NCBI GenBank assembly: GCA_035649495.1
Contig: DASRJL010000036.1
Coordinates: 13,413 to 77,412 of the forward strand
Origin: SG8-41 sp035649495
Lineage (GTDB): Bacteria > Pseudomonadota > Gammaproteobacteria > Burkholderiales > SG8-41
Reading direction: 5' to 3'
Length of the DNA stretch: 64,000 nt
Shown here in pieces: positions 32,713 to 39,987 of this stretch; position 1 is the stretch's first letter; each line of letters begins with the position of its first letter. The notes under the pieces were generated by a model, which worked only from the letters and a program-made list of their open reading frames with translations, did no database searches and had not been told where the DNA came from. Made by a program: the position numbers and the translations under genes.

Positions 32713-33489
32713 ATGACAAGCAAGGTTGCAATCATCACCGGTTCCGGTTCCGGCATCGGCGCCGCGAGCGCCGTGCTGCTCGCCAGGAACGGCTGGAATA
32801 TCGTCATCAACTACGCGAGCCGGATCGACAGCGCCCGGGAAATCGCGAAGGCGTGCGAGGCGCATGGGGCGGAAACACTGCTCGCCAAGGCCAATGTCGC
32901 GGAGGATGCGGACTGCCGCAGGATGGCGGCGGACGCAATGACCCGGTGGGGACGGATCGATGCGCTGGTCAATTCGGCCGGCACGACGCGCTTCGCCGAT
33001 CATGCCGACCTGGAGGCGCTCTCCGGCGACGATTTCCTGGAGGTCTATCGCGTCAACGTCGTGGGGCCATGGCAAATGGTGCGCGCCGTGGCCGGGCATA
33101 TGAAGGCCGGCGGCAACGGGGTGATCGTGAACATTTCGTCGGTGGCTGCGATTCGCGGCGGGGGAAGCTCGGTCGCCTATGCGACATCGAAAGCAGCGTT
33201 GAATGCGATGACGCTGTCGCTCGCGCGTAACCTGGGCCCCGAGATTCGCGTCAACGTGGTGTGTCCGGCGATGGTGACCGGCCGCTGGCACCTGGAACAC
33301 CTCGGCGACGAGAAGTACGAAGCGCAGATGACCCATTTCGCGAATTCGACGCCGCTCAAGCGGCGGGTCGACCCGGAGGACGTTGCGTCCGCGGTGTGCT
33401 GGCTGATCGAGGGCGCTGGCGCGGTAACCGGCCAGGTGCTGGTGGTCGATTCCGGCGCTTCGCTCGGCGCGCCCGCTCGCAGGAGATGA
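32713..33489 (+). CDS. SDR-family oxidoreductase
   Basis: A 258-aa classical SDR with all signatures: KVAIITGSGSGIGAASAVLLARNG (NAD(P) binding), LVNSAGTTRF (NxAG), IVNISSVAAIRG (catalytic Ser), VAYATSKAALN (Tyr-x3-Lys), and VLVVDSGASLGAP at the end. The Tyr-Ala-x-Ser-Lys and NYASRIDSARE after strand 2 fit a 3-oxoacyl-reductase-like NADP enzyme. The ATG at 32713 is chosen because the fold starts there; an upstream in-frame start at 32677 adds only polar residues. Its stop codon is the first TGA of a 15-bp tandem array. Confidence 0.88.
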   Translation: MTSKVAIITGSGSGIGAASAVLLARNGWNIVINYASRIDSAREIAKACEAHGAETLLAKANVAEDADCRRMAADAMTRWGRIDALVNSAGTTRFADHADLEALSGDDFLEVYRVNVVGPWQMVRAVAGHMKAGGNGVIVNISSVAAIRGGGSSVAYATSKAALNAMTLSLARNLGPEIRVNVVCPAMVTGRWHLEHLGDEKYEAQMTHFANSTPLKRRVDPEDVASAVCWLIEGAGAVTGQVLVVDSGASLGAPARRR

Positions 33490-33602
33490 CGAGCTTCGCG
33501 GTGATGAGCTCCGCGGTGACGAGCTCCGCGGTGACGAGCTTCGCGGTGACGAGCTTCGCGGTGACGGGCTTCGCGGTGACGGGCTTCGCGGTGACGGGCT
33601 CG
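33487..33602 (+). repeat. 15-bp tandem repeat (TGACGAGCTTCGCGG), seven-plus units
   Basis: Seven near-identical 15-bp units and a partial eighth start exactly at the SDR stop codon. Variation is confined to a few transitions (GAC/GAT, TTC/TCC, GAG/GGG), and the last three units share GACGGGC, as expected from stepwise unit duplication. A four-unit array of the same unit is at 58981-59044 and a lone unit at about 21960. All three sit in intergenic DNA, two of them just 3' of a gene. Confidence 0.85.
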
Positions 33603-33614
33603 GGTATTGAAGGC

Positions 33615-33743
33615 GAAGGATGAAGGAGTGAGCGGGGGAAAGCCGCGAAGCACGCGAGGGGGCCCGAAGGAAGTGCCTGCGCACTTCCGAGCCCGCGAAC
33701 GCCCGACGCGATGCAGCGCGGCGGGCAGTGGAAAGATGACCTG
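33615..33743 (+). repeat. 128-bp dispersed element, copy 1 (plus orientation)
   Basis: Begins AAGGATGAAGGAGTGAGCGG, contains the perfect hairpin GGAAGTGC-CTGC-GCACTTCC, and ends GCGGGCAGTGGAAAGATGACCT. Two inverted copies are at 53287-53412 and 55973-56100, differing from this one at only a few positions by eye. No ORF inside it is shared as a credible gene. Confidence 0.8.
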
Positions 33744-33824
33744 CCCAGAGTGGACCGCCACAGAGTAGAGGCTCAAGTGATCGCAGGAAGTGCCGTAATA
33801 GCCGCAAGTCCGTCTTCCGCGGCA

Positions 33825-34220
33825 ATGGACACCCTCATGACGCCACTCGAGAGCACTGAACAGCGTAACGAACCGCGGTATCAGCGGCTATTGCCGGTCC
33901 GGATCGGCCGCCTGGAGCTGACGACCGCCAACGTTTCCCTGCACGGACTGCAAATCGTCTGCCCGATCATGCGCTTCGAACGTATCAAGGCGGATGTCCG
34001 GCGCGGGGAGCTTGCTGCCGAGGTGAGCTTGCCGGGCGGCGCGACTATCGCTGCGCCGCTGTCAGTCCGCTACTGTTCCCAGTGCGGAGACGAGATTCTG
34101 ATTGGCGCCCAATTGACCCTCGCCGCCCCGGACATGCAGGCCCTATGGGCTGCCTATATCGGAGACCTGTCCAGCAGTCTCCGCGATGGTCCGAAGCCGC
34201 GCGCGCCTGTGTTCCTGTAA
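33825..34220 (+). CDS. PilZ-domain protein
   Basis: About 131 aa from the ATG at 33825 (33837 is a second ATG; the frame is open to 33711, but the extra residues are encoded by the 128-bp repeat). Residues about 12-110 form a PilZ barrel. The c-di-GMP-binding signatures are both present: RNEPR (RxxxR) and NVSLHG (D/NxSxxG). Such proteins bind cyclic di-GMP and pass the signal to motility, exopolysaccharide or transcription partners. The gene is monocistronic in appearance, 3 bp from the convergent dioxygenase gene. A Cys pair (YCSQCGDE) lies in the barrel. Confidence 0.7.
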   Translation: MDTLMTPLESTEQRNEPRYQRLLPVRIGRLELTTANVSLHGLQIVCPIMRFERIKADVRRGELAAEVSLPGGATIAAPLSVRYCSQCGDEILIGAQLTLAAPDMQALWAAYIGDLSSSLRDGPKPRAPVFL

Positions 34221-34223
34221 TTG

Positions 34224-35087
34224 CTAAACGACGGGCTCGCCGGCCGTCGTCGACTTATGCATGAGCCGGCGCGCGTTTGGCGCAAAGGCGTTGCGGTGAT
34301 GCATGGTGCAGCGGTTATCCCACACGAGCAGATCGCCGACCCGCCACTTGTGCTCCCACACGTATTTGTCCTGGCACGTATGCGCCCAGATCCCGTCGAG
34401 CACCTCTTCGCTCTCCGCGAGCGACAGGTCGAAAATGTAGGAGTTGAGGCGGCGGCCGAGGTACAGGCATTTCCGCCGCGTGACCGGGTGGGTGCGCACG
34501 ATCGGGTGTTTCACACCCGGCGCTTTCGACGGGTCCGTGACATCGGCGAATTCGGGGCGCCGCACTCCGGCGGAGTTGTGCACTTTCGAGTGATTGACGT
34601 ACTTGCCGTTGATCCTGGCGGCCAGTCCGGCCGGCATGTCCTCATACGCGCGGTACATGTTGAGAAACGCGGTTTCGCCACCTTGCTCGGTCACCTCGAT
34701 GGAGTGCAGCAGGCTCGCTGAAATCGGCGTTTCCGTGAACGAGCTGTCCGTGTGCCAGTACGCTTCGCCGTCACCCAGCGCGCCGATCGGCTTGCCCTGG
34801 GCATCGGTGATGTTCGAGATGATGGCGACGTCGTCCGGCAGTCCATCCGGCAGGTATTTCTTGCGCCCCAGGCCGAGCAGCTGATTCGCCGCCTGCCCGG
34901 GCGGGCCGAACAATTCGCGCAGCCGGAGCAGGTCGGCGAAGCTGAGCGATTGCCCGCGGAACAGCACCACGAGGTGCTCGATCCAGGCGTTGAAGATGAA
35001 GTCACGCTGCGCGGCGGACACATCCTTCGATAGATCGATGCCGGTAATCTCCGCGCCCAGCGCGCGGCCCGTCGGGATCACGTCCAT
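34224..35087 (-). CDS. TauD/TfdA-family Fe(II)/2-oxoglutarate-dependent dioxygenase
   Basis: A 287-aa enzyme beginning MDVIPTGRALGAEITGIDLS (the family opening; the frame extends upstream to 35144 without support). Iron ligands are His112 and Asp114 in YWHTDSSF and the distal His in MHHRNAF; Arg in NARRLMHK binds 2-oxoglutarate. The family hydroxylates taurine, alkyl sulfates, aryloxyacetates and other small acids, releasing succinate and CO2. Substrate cannot be read from sequence. It is divergent from the ThDP gene at 35289. Confidence 0.9.
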   Translation of the reverse strand: MDVIPTGRALGAEITGIDLSKDVSAAQRDFIFNAWIEHLVVLFRGQSLSFADLLRLRELFGPPGQAANQLLGLGRKKYLPDGLPDDVAIISNITDAQGKPIGALGDGEAYWHTDSSFTETPISASLLHSIEVTEQGGETAFLNMYRAYEDMPAGLAARINGKYVNHSKVHNSAGVRRPEFADVTDPSKAPGVKHPIVRTHPVTRRKCLYLGRRLNSYIFDLSLAESEEVLDGIWAHTCQDKYVWEHKWRVGDLLVWDNRCTMHHRNAFAPNARRLMHKSTTAGEPVV

Positions 35088-35242
35088 GCCTGAAAACCTC
35101 GCTGTTGAAGATCGAAAAACAGACAGGATGAACAGGATATACAAGACGGTCCAACCGCGCTACATTGGTCCGTCCAGCAACGATTCCGAATTTTGGTTGG
35201 AGCACCTGACCATAAGCGTCAGGTACCCTGATGTAGGGGAGC

Positions 35243-35259
35243 ATGAGGGGAGCATCCCC
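35243..35259 (+). terminator. Small GAGGGG/CCCCTC hairpin in the divergent region
   Basis: GAGGGG and CCCCTC flank a 5-nt loop about 30 bp upstream of the ThDP start. There is no T-run. It could be an operator-like palindrome or a 5'-leader hairpin. The 35.10-35.14 kb stretch next to it carries the GACAGGATGAACAGGAT repeat. Confidence 0.25.
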
Positions 35260-35288
35260 TCAATTCGTTATCTGAATCGGAGGTTCCC

Positions 35289-36914
35289 ATGAAAGTCGGC
35301 GAGGCGGTTGCGCGTGCTATGAAGGCCGAGGGTATGCAGATCCTCTGCGGCTACCCGGTGAATCACCTGATCGAGTTCGCCGCCGCGGAGAATATCCGCC
35401 CGGTGATCGTGCGCCAGGAGCGCATCGGCCTCCACATGGCGGACGCGATCTCCCGCGTCACGTCCGGCCGGACCATTGGTGCGTTCTGCATGCAGCATGG
35501 CCCGGGGGCCGAGAACGCCTATGGCGGCGTGGCGCAGTGCTACGGCGAGAGCATTCCGGTGCTCGTGGTGCCGCAGGGCTATCCGCGGCGCATCGCGGGC
35601 GTGGACCCCAATTTCTCCTCCGCCCTGCAGATGCGCGGCGTGACCAAGTCCTCCGAGCACGTCATGGTCCCGAAGGAGATACCGAACGTGCTGCGGCGGG
35701 CGTTCTCGAAGCTGCGCAACGGCCGCGGCGGTCCGTGCCTGATCGAGATACCCACCGATATCTGGCAGGAAGAGATCGGCGACTTTACTTACACCCCGGC
35801 GGTGAAGGCGCGCGCCGCGCCGGATCCCGCGGACGTGCGCAAGGCCGCCGCAGCAATGCTCGCGGCGAAGCGTCCAGTCATCTACGCAGGCACGGGCGTG
35901 CATTGGGCGGAGGCCTGGCCGCAGTTGAAGCAGTTCGCGGAGCTCCTGGGCGCTCCCGTGACCACGAGCCTCGGCGGCAAGTCGAGCTTTCCGGAGAACC
36001 ATGCGCTTTCGCTCGGCTCCGGCGGCAACTCGGTGCCGCTGCAGGTGCACCATTTCGTGCAGAACGCCGATCTCATCATCGGCATCGGCTGTTCGTTTAC
36101 CGAGACGAACTTCGGCATCAAGTTCCCCGACGGCAAGAAGTTCGTGCACGCCACGCTCGATCCCGACCATCTCAACAAGGACGTCCGCGCGGAAGTGGCG
36201 CTCCTGGGCGATGCGCAGCTCACGCTGCAGGCGTTGATCGGCGAGCTCGGCCAGACCATCAAGTCCCCGCGCGATCCGTCCGCCGTAGCCGGCGAAATCG
36301 CCAAGCTGCGCGAGCAGTTCACGGCGCAGTGGAAGCCGCTGCTGACGAGCAACGACGCGCCGCTCAATCCCTATCGCGTGATCTGGGATCTGATGCACAC
36401 GGTCGATCGCGACAACTGCATCATCACCCATGACGCGGGCAGCCCGCGCGACCAGATTTCGCCGTTCTGGGTTTCCACCACGCCGCTGTCCTACATCGGC
36501 TGGGGCAAGACGACGCAGCTGGGCTACGGCCTCGGCCTCGCCATGGGCGCGAAGCTCGCCCGGCCGGACAAGCTGTGCATCAACCTGTGGGGCGACGCGG
36601 CGATCGGCTTCACGGGCATGGACTTCGAGACGGCGGTGCGCGAGCGCATTCCGATTCTCTCGATCCTGCTCAACAACTATTCGATGGCGATCGAGTTGAA
36701 GGTGATGCCGGTATCCACCGAGAAGTACCGCTCGACCGACATCTCCGGCAACTACGCCGACATGGCGAAGGCCTTCGGCGGCTACGGCGAGCGTGTGACG
36801 CAGCCGGGCGAGATCAAGGCGGCGATCCAGCGCGGCATCGAGGCGACGAAGCAGGGCAAGCCGGCGCTGCTGGAGTTCATCACCAGCAAGGAAACCCGCG
36901 TGTCCAAGCTTTAA
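35289..36914 (+). CDS. ThDP-requiring acetolactate-synthase-like enzyme with GDA motif
   Basis: A 541-aa enzyme with a GGAGG ribosome binding site. The PYR domain has ILCGYPVNHLIEF and activating Glu44 in VRQERIGLHMADAISR. The middle domain has ADLIIGIGCSFTETNFG. In the PP domain the usual GDG is WGDAAIGFTGMDFE...ILLNNYSMAIE, so the metal-binding motif is GDA with Asn retained. It lacks a partner small subunit. Its similarity to the other two ThDP genes here is low. Probably a 2-keto-acid decarboxylase or carboligase of a catabolic pathway; substrate unknown. Confidence 0.85.
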   Translation: MKVGEAVARAMKAEGMQILCGYPVNHLIEFAAAENIRPVIVRQERIGLHMADAISRVTSGRTIGAFCMQHGPGAENAYGGVAQCYGESIPVLVVPQGYPRRIAGVDPNFSSALQMRGVTKSSEHVMVPKEIPNVLRRAFSKLRNGRGGPCLIEIPTDIWQEEIGDFTYTPAVKARAAPDPADVRKAAAAMLAAKRPVIYAGTGVHWAEAWPQLKQFAELLGAPVTTSLGGKSSFPENHALSLGSGGNSVPLQVHHFVQNADLIIGIGCSFTETNFGIKFPDGKKFVHATLDPDHLNKDVRAEVALLGDAQLTLQALIGELGQTIKSPRDPSAVAGEIAKLREQFTAQWKPLLTSNDAPLNPYRVIWDLMHTVDRDNCIITHDAGSPRDQISPFWVSTTPLSYIGWGKTTQLGYGLGLAMGAKLARPDKLCINLWGDAAIGFTGMDFETAVRERIPILSILLNNYSMAIELKVMPVSTEKYRSTDISGNYADMAKAFGGYGERVTQPGEIKAAIQRGIEATKQGKPALLEFITSKETRVSKL

Positions 36915-36941
36915 GCGCAGTCCAGCATCAGGGGGCATCGC

Positions 36942-37559
36942 ATGAAGGTTCTCCGCGTTGTGTTGACGCTCGTGGCGCTGTGCGTGAGCCCGCTCGCCTG
37001 GGCGGCCGAGGAACCCGACCACGCGATTCACGAGGAGTTGCGCGCACTGCTGCGCGACGTCGTTACCGCCTTCAACACCGGCCAGTACGACGGGATGCTG
37101 CCGTTACTCACCGAGAACGTCGAAGCGACCAGCATCACGCAGGAAGTGATGTCCGGCCGCGCCGATGTCTCGAAATATTTCAAGGAGTGGTTCGGGCCGT
37201 CGGGTTACATGCGGAAGATGGAAATGAAAATGGAGGCCGACAAGCTGACCGATCTTTCCCCCGACAGGAGCTGGGGCCTGGTGCGTGGCAAGGCGTTCGA
37301 GCACTACGAAGCGAAGGACGGCGACGTGTTCGACTTCGTCACTCGCTGGACCGCGGTGATGATCCGCGATACCGACGGCAAATGGCGGCTCCGTGCCATC
37401 CACTTCGGAACGAACAATCTGGACAATCCGGTTCTCACCAAGGTGAAGAACACTCTGATCCGCAATGGCTTAATCGGGGCAGGCCTGTGCCTGCTTGCCG
37501 GCCTTCTGCTGGGCTGGTGGATCGGCCGGCGGCGCGGTAGCGGGCCGGCGGTGGCATAG
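36942..37559 (+). CDS. Exported SnoaL/NTF2-like protein with C-terminal membrane anchor
   Basis: A 205-aa protein with a signal peptide (MKVLRVVLTLVALCVSPLAWA) and a SnoaL/DUF4440-like NTF2 fold (about residues 28-165: IHEELRALLRDVVTAFNTGQYDGMLPLLTENVEAT ... FVTRWTAVMIRDTDGKWRLRAIHFGTN). A C-terminal helix (GLIGAGLCLLAGLLLGWWIG) is followed by basic residues. It is thus a periplasmic domain tethered to the inner membrane. It lies 15 bp before the CDP-alcohol phosphotransferase and is probably the first gene of the lipid operon or bridges it to the ThDP gene 27 bp upstream. No catalytic residues can be assigned. Confidence 0.78.
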   Translation: MKVLRVVLTLVALCVSPLAWAAEEPDHAIHEELRALLRDVVTAFNTGQYDGMLPLLTENVEATSITQEVMSGRADVSKYFKEWFGPSGYMRKMEMKMEADKLTDLSPDRSWGLVRGKAFEHYEAKDGDVFDFVTRWTAVMIRDTDGKWRLRAIHFGTNNLDNPVLTKVKNTLIRNGLIGAGLCLLAGLLLGWWIGRRRGSGPAVA

Positions 37560-37574
37560 CGCAATGGGGCGGGT

Positions 37575-38177
37575 TTGTCGCTCTACACGCTGAAACCCCA
37601 GTTTCAGGCGACGCTCCGGCCGCTTGCGCGCTCGCTCGCGGGCATCGGCGTCACCGCGAACCAGGTCACGATCGCAACCGTGCTCGTCTCGATTGCGGTG
37701 GGATCGCTCGTCGCCGGGATGCTCCCCGATCCGCGATGGTTCCTGCTCATTCCGCTCTGGATGTTCGTGCGCATGGCATTCAACGCCATCGATGGGATGA
37801 TCGCGTGCGAGTTCGGCGGGAAGAGCCGGCTCGGCGCATACCTCAACGAATTGTCCGACGTCGTCGCCGACGCCGCGCTTTATCTGCCCTTCGCGCTTTT
37901 GCCGCCTTTTTCGCCGCTGTGGGTCGGCATCGTGATCGTGCTTGCGTTGCTGAGCGAGCATGCGGGCGCGCTCGGACCTCTGGTCGGCGCGTCGCGTCGC
38001 TTCGATGGCCCGATGGGAAAGAGCGACCGCGCATTCGTTTTCGGCGCGCTCGGGCTCTGGGCCGGCCTTGGGGCGCCGCTCCCGGAATGGGCGGCGCTCG
38101 CGCTGCCGGCAATGGTCCTGGCCCTGGTGCTGACCATTGTGAACCGGGTGCGTTGCGGTCTGCGGGAGGTGGAGTGA
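37575..38177 (+). CDS. ynbA: CDP-alcohol phosphatidyltransferase-family membrane protein (YnbA-like)
   Basis: A 200-aa integral membrane protein from a TTG start with GGGGCGGG just upstream. The CDP-alcohol motif region reads FNAIDGMIACEFGGKSRLGAYLNELSD. Compared with the canonical D-x2-DG-x2-AR-x8-G-x3-D-x3-D, the first Asp is Asn, the Arg is Cys, and the third Asp is Asn. Several more hydrophobic segments surround it. The family transfers a phosphatidyl (or phospho-alcohol) group from a CDP-linked donor. Gene content around it matches E. coli ynbABCD, so I use that symbol. The altered metal ligands mean that activity is uncertain or that the substrate differs. Confidence 0.75.
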   Translation: MSLYTLKPQFQATLRPLARSLAGIGVTANQVTIATVLVSIAVGSLVAGMLPDPRWFLLIPLWMFVRMAFNAIDGMIACEFGGKSRLGAYLNELSDVVADAALYLPFALLPPFSPLWVGIVIVLALLSEHAGALGPLVGASRRFDGPMGKSDRAFVFGALGLWAGLGAPLPEWAALALPAMVLALVLTIVNRVRCGLREVE

Positions 38178-38178
38178 C

Positions 38179-39981
38179 GTGAACGACGTGCCCGTGGGCG
38201 CGCAACTGCGGCCGGTCTTCGAGCGTGCGTTCGCCACGCACGATGGCGTCGATCTCTTCTATCGACACTGGCCGGCCATCCACGGCACTCCCCGTGGCGC
38301 GATCCTGCTCTTCCATCGCGGCCACGAGCATTCGGGGCGCATGGCCCACCTGGTCGACGAGCTCACGCTGCCCGACTTCGATTTCTTTGCCTGGGACTCC
38401 CGGGGCCACGGCCGCTCGCCGGGCGCGCGCGGCGATTCGCCGAGCTTCGGCACGTCGGTGCGCGACGTGCAAACGTTCGTAGATCTCCTCGGCGTGCAGC
38501 ACGGCTTTGCTGCGCAGGATATCGGCATCGTTGCGCAGAGCGTCGGTGCCGTGCTGGTTGCCACCTGGGTGCACGACCACGCGCCTGCGATCCGCGGCAT
38601 GGTGCTCGCATCGCCGGCATTCCGGGTGAAGCTTTATGTCCCGTTCGCGCTGCCGGGACTGCGATTCATGCGCAGGCTGCGCGGCAATTTCTTCGTAACG
38701 AGCTACGTCAAGGCGAAGTTCCTGACCCACGATCCCGCGCGCATCGCGAGCTACGACTCCGACCCTTTGCTGTCGCGCGCGATCTCCGTGAATGTCCTGC
38801 TCGGTCTCCAGGAGGCCGCCGATCGCGTCGTGGCCGATGCACAGGCGATCACCGTGCCGACCCAGCTCCTGATCTCCGGCAACGATTGGGTGGTGCATCA
38901 CCGGCCGCAGCACGCGTTCTTCGACCGCCTTGGCGCGTGCGTCAAGGAGCGTCATCTGCTGCACGGCTTCCTGCACGACACCCTGGGCGAGCGCGACCGC
39001 GCCCGGGCCGTCGATCGCATGCGGGCGTTCCTGCTCCGGGTGTTCGCCACGCCGTGCACGCCCCCCAACCTTATGGATGCCGATCAATACGGACCTACGC
39101 GTGAGGAAGCCGACGCGCTCGCAGCGCCCCTTTCTCCGCTGTCACCGCGCGGTCTGTATTGGGCCGCTACGCGCGCCAACCTGCGCTTCGGCGGCTTGCT
39201 GTCGGACGGCATTCGTCTCGGTCACGCTACCGGTTTCGATTCGGGGAGCTCGCTCGACTACATCTATCGCAATCGAGCCGGCGGTCGAACACCTCTCGGG
39301 CGCTTCATAGACCGGATCTATCTCGACGCGATCGGGTGGCGCGGCATCCGGCAGCGCAAGCTCGACGTCGAGGCGCTCCTGCGCGAGGCGATGACGCGAT
39401 TGCGCGCCGCGGGAATGCCGGTACACATTCTCGATATCGCCGCGGGACATGGCCGCTACGTGCTCGACGCGGTCACGGCACCAGGCGCCGAAGGTTCCAG
39501 AGGCAACGGCGCGGGCGGGCGGCCTGATTCGATCGTGCTGCGCGACTACAGCCCGGTCAACGTGGAGAAGGGTACGACGCTCATCCGCGAAAAAGGCCTG
39601 GGTGACCTCGCGCGCTTCACGTCAGGAGACGCGATGGACCGCGAGAGCCTCGCCGCGCTCTCGCCGAGACCGACGCTCGGTGTCGTTTCGGGCCTCTACG
39701 AGCTGATACCGGACAACAATCCCGTGCGCCATTCGCTGGCGGGCCTCGCCGACGCGATCCAGACCGGGGGATTCCTCGTCTATACGGGGCAGCCCTGGCA
39801 TCCTCAGCTCGAGTTGATCGCGCGGGCGTTGACGAGCCACCGGCAGGGCGCAGCGTGGCTGATGCGCCGGCGTACGCAGCAGGAGCTCGATCAGCTGGTC
39901 GTCGCCGCCGGCTTCCGCAAGGTGGCGCAGCGCATCGGCGAGTCGGGCATTTTCACGGTTTCGCTGGCCCAGCGTGAATGA
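38179..39981 (+). CDS. ynbC: Alpha/beta hydrolase-class I methyltransferase fusion (YnbC-like)
   Basis: A 600-aa two-domain protein from a GTG start, 1 bp after the ynbA-like stop. Residues about 10-290 form an alpha/beta hydrolase related to monoacylglycerol lipases: GAILLFHRGHEHSGRM, FAWDSRGHGRSPGARG, and nucleophile elbow GIVAQSVGAVLVATW (AQSVG, first Gly changed to Ala), with His in HGFLHDTLGE. Residues about 320-600 form a SAM-dependent methyltransferase with motif I VHILDIAAGHGRYVLDAV and LGVVSGLYELIPDN. The fusion is characteristic of the ynb locus. Role in lipid head-group or acyl remodelling is inferred. Confidence 0.82.
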   Translation: MNDVPVGAQLRPVFERAFATHDGVDLFYRHWPAIHGTPRGAILLFHRGHEHSGRMAHLVDELTLPDFDFFAWDSRGHGRSPGARGDSPSFGTSVRDVQTFVDLLGVQHGFAAQDIGIVAQSVGAVLVATWVHDHAPAIRGMVLASPAFRVKLYVPFALPGLRFMRRLRGNFFVTSYVKAKFLTHDPARIASYDSDPLLSRAISVNVLLGLQEAADRVVADAQAITVPTQLLISGNDWVVHHRPQHAFFDRLGACVKERHLLHGFLHDTLGERDRARAVDRMRAFLLRVFATPCTPPNLMDADQYGPTREEADALAAPLSPLSPRGLYWAATRANLRFGGLLSDGIRLGHATGFDSGSSLDYIYRNRAGGRTPLGRFIDRIYLDAIGWRGIRQRKLDVEALLREAMTRLRAAGMPVHILDIAAGHGRYVLDAVTAPGAEGSRGNGAGGRPDSIVLRDYSPVNVEKGTTLIREKGLGDLARFTSGDAMDRESLAALSPRPTLGVVSGLYELIPDNNPVRHSLAGLADAIQTGGFLVYTGQPWHPQLELIARALTSHRQGAAWLMRRRTQQELDQLVVAAGFRKVAQRIGESGIFTVSLAQRE

Positions 39982-39987
39982 GCGCCT

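Noticed and set aside
33711..33824. N-terminal extension of the PilZ protein (MQRGGQWKDDL...)
   Set aside because: These codons are encoded by the 128-bp dispersed repeat; the PilZ fold starts after the ATG at 33825.
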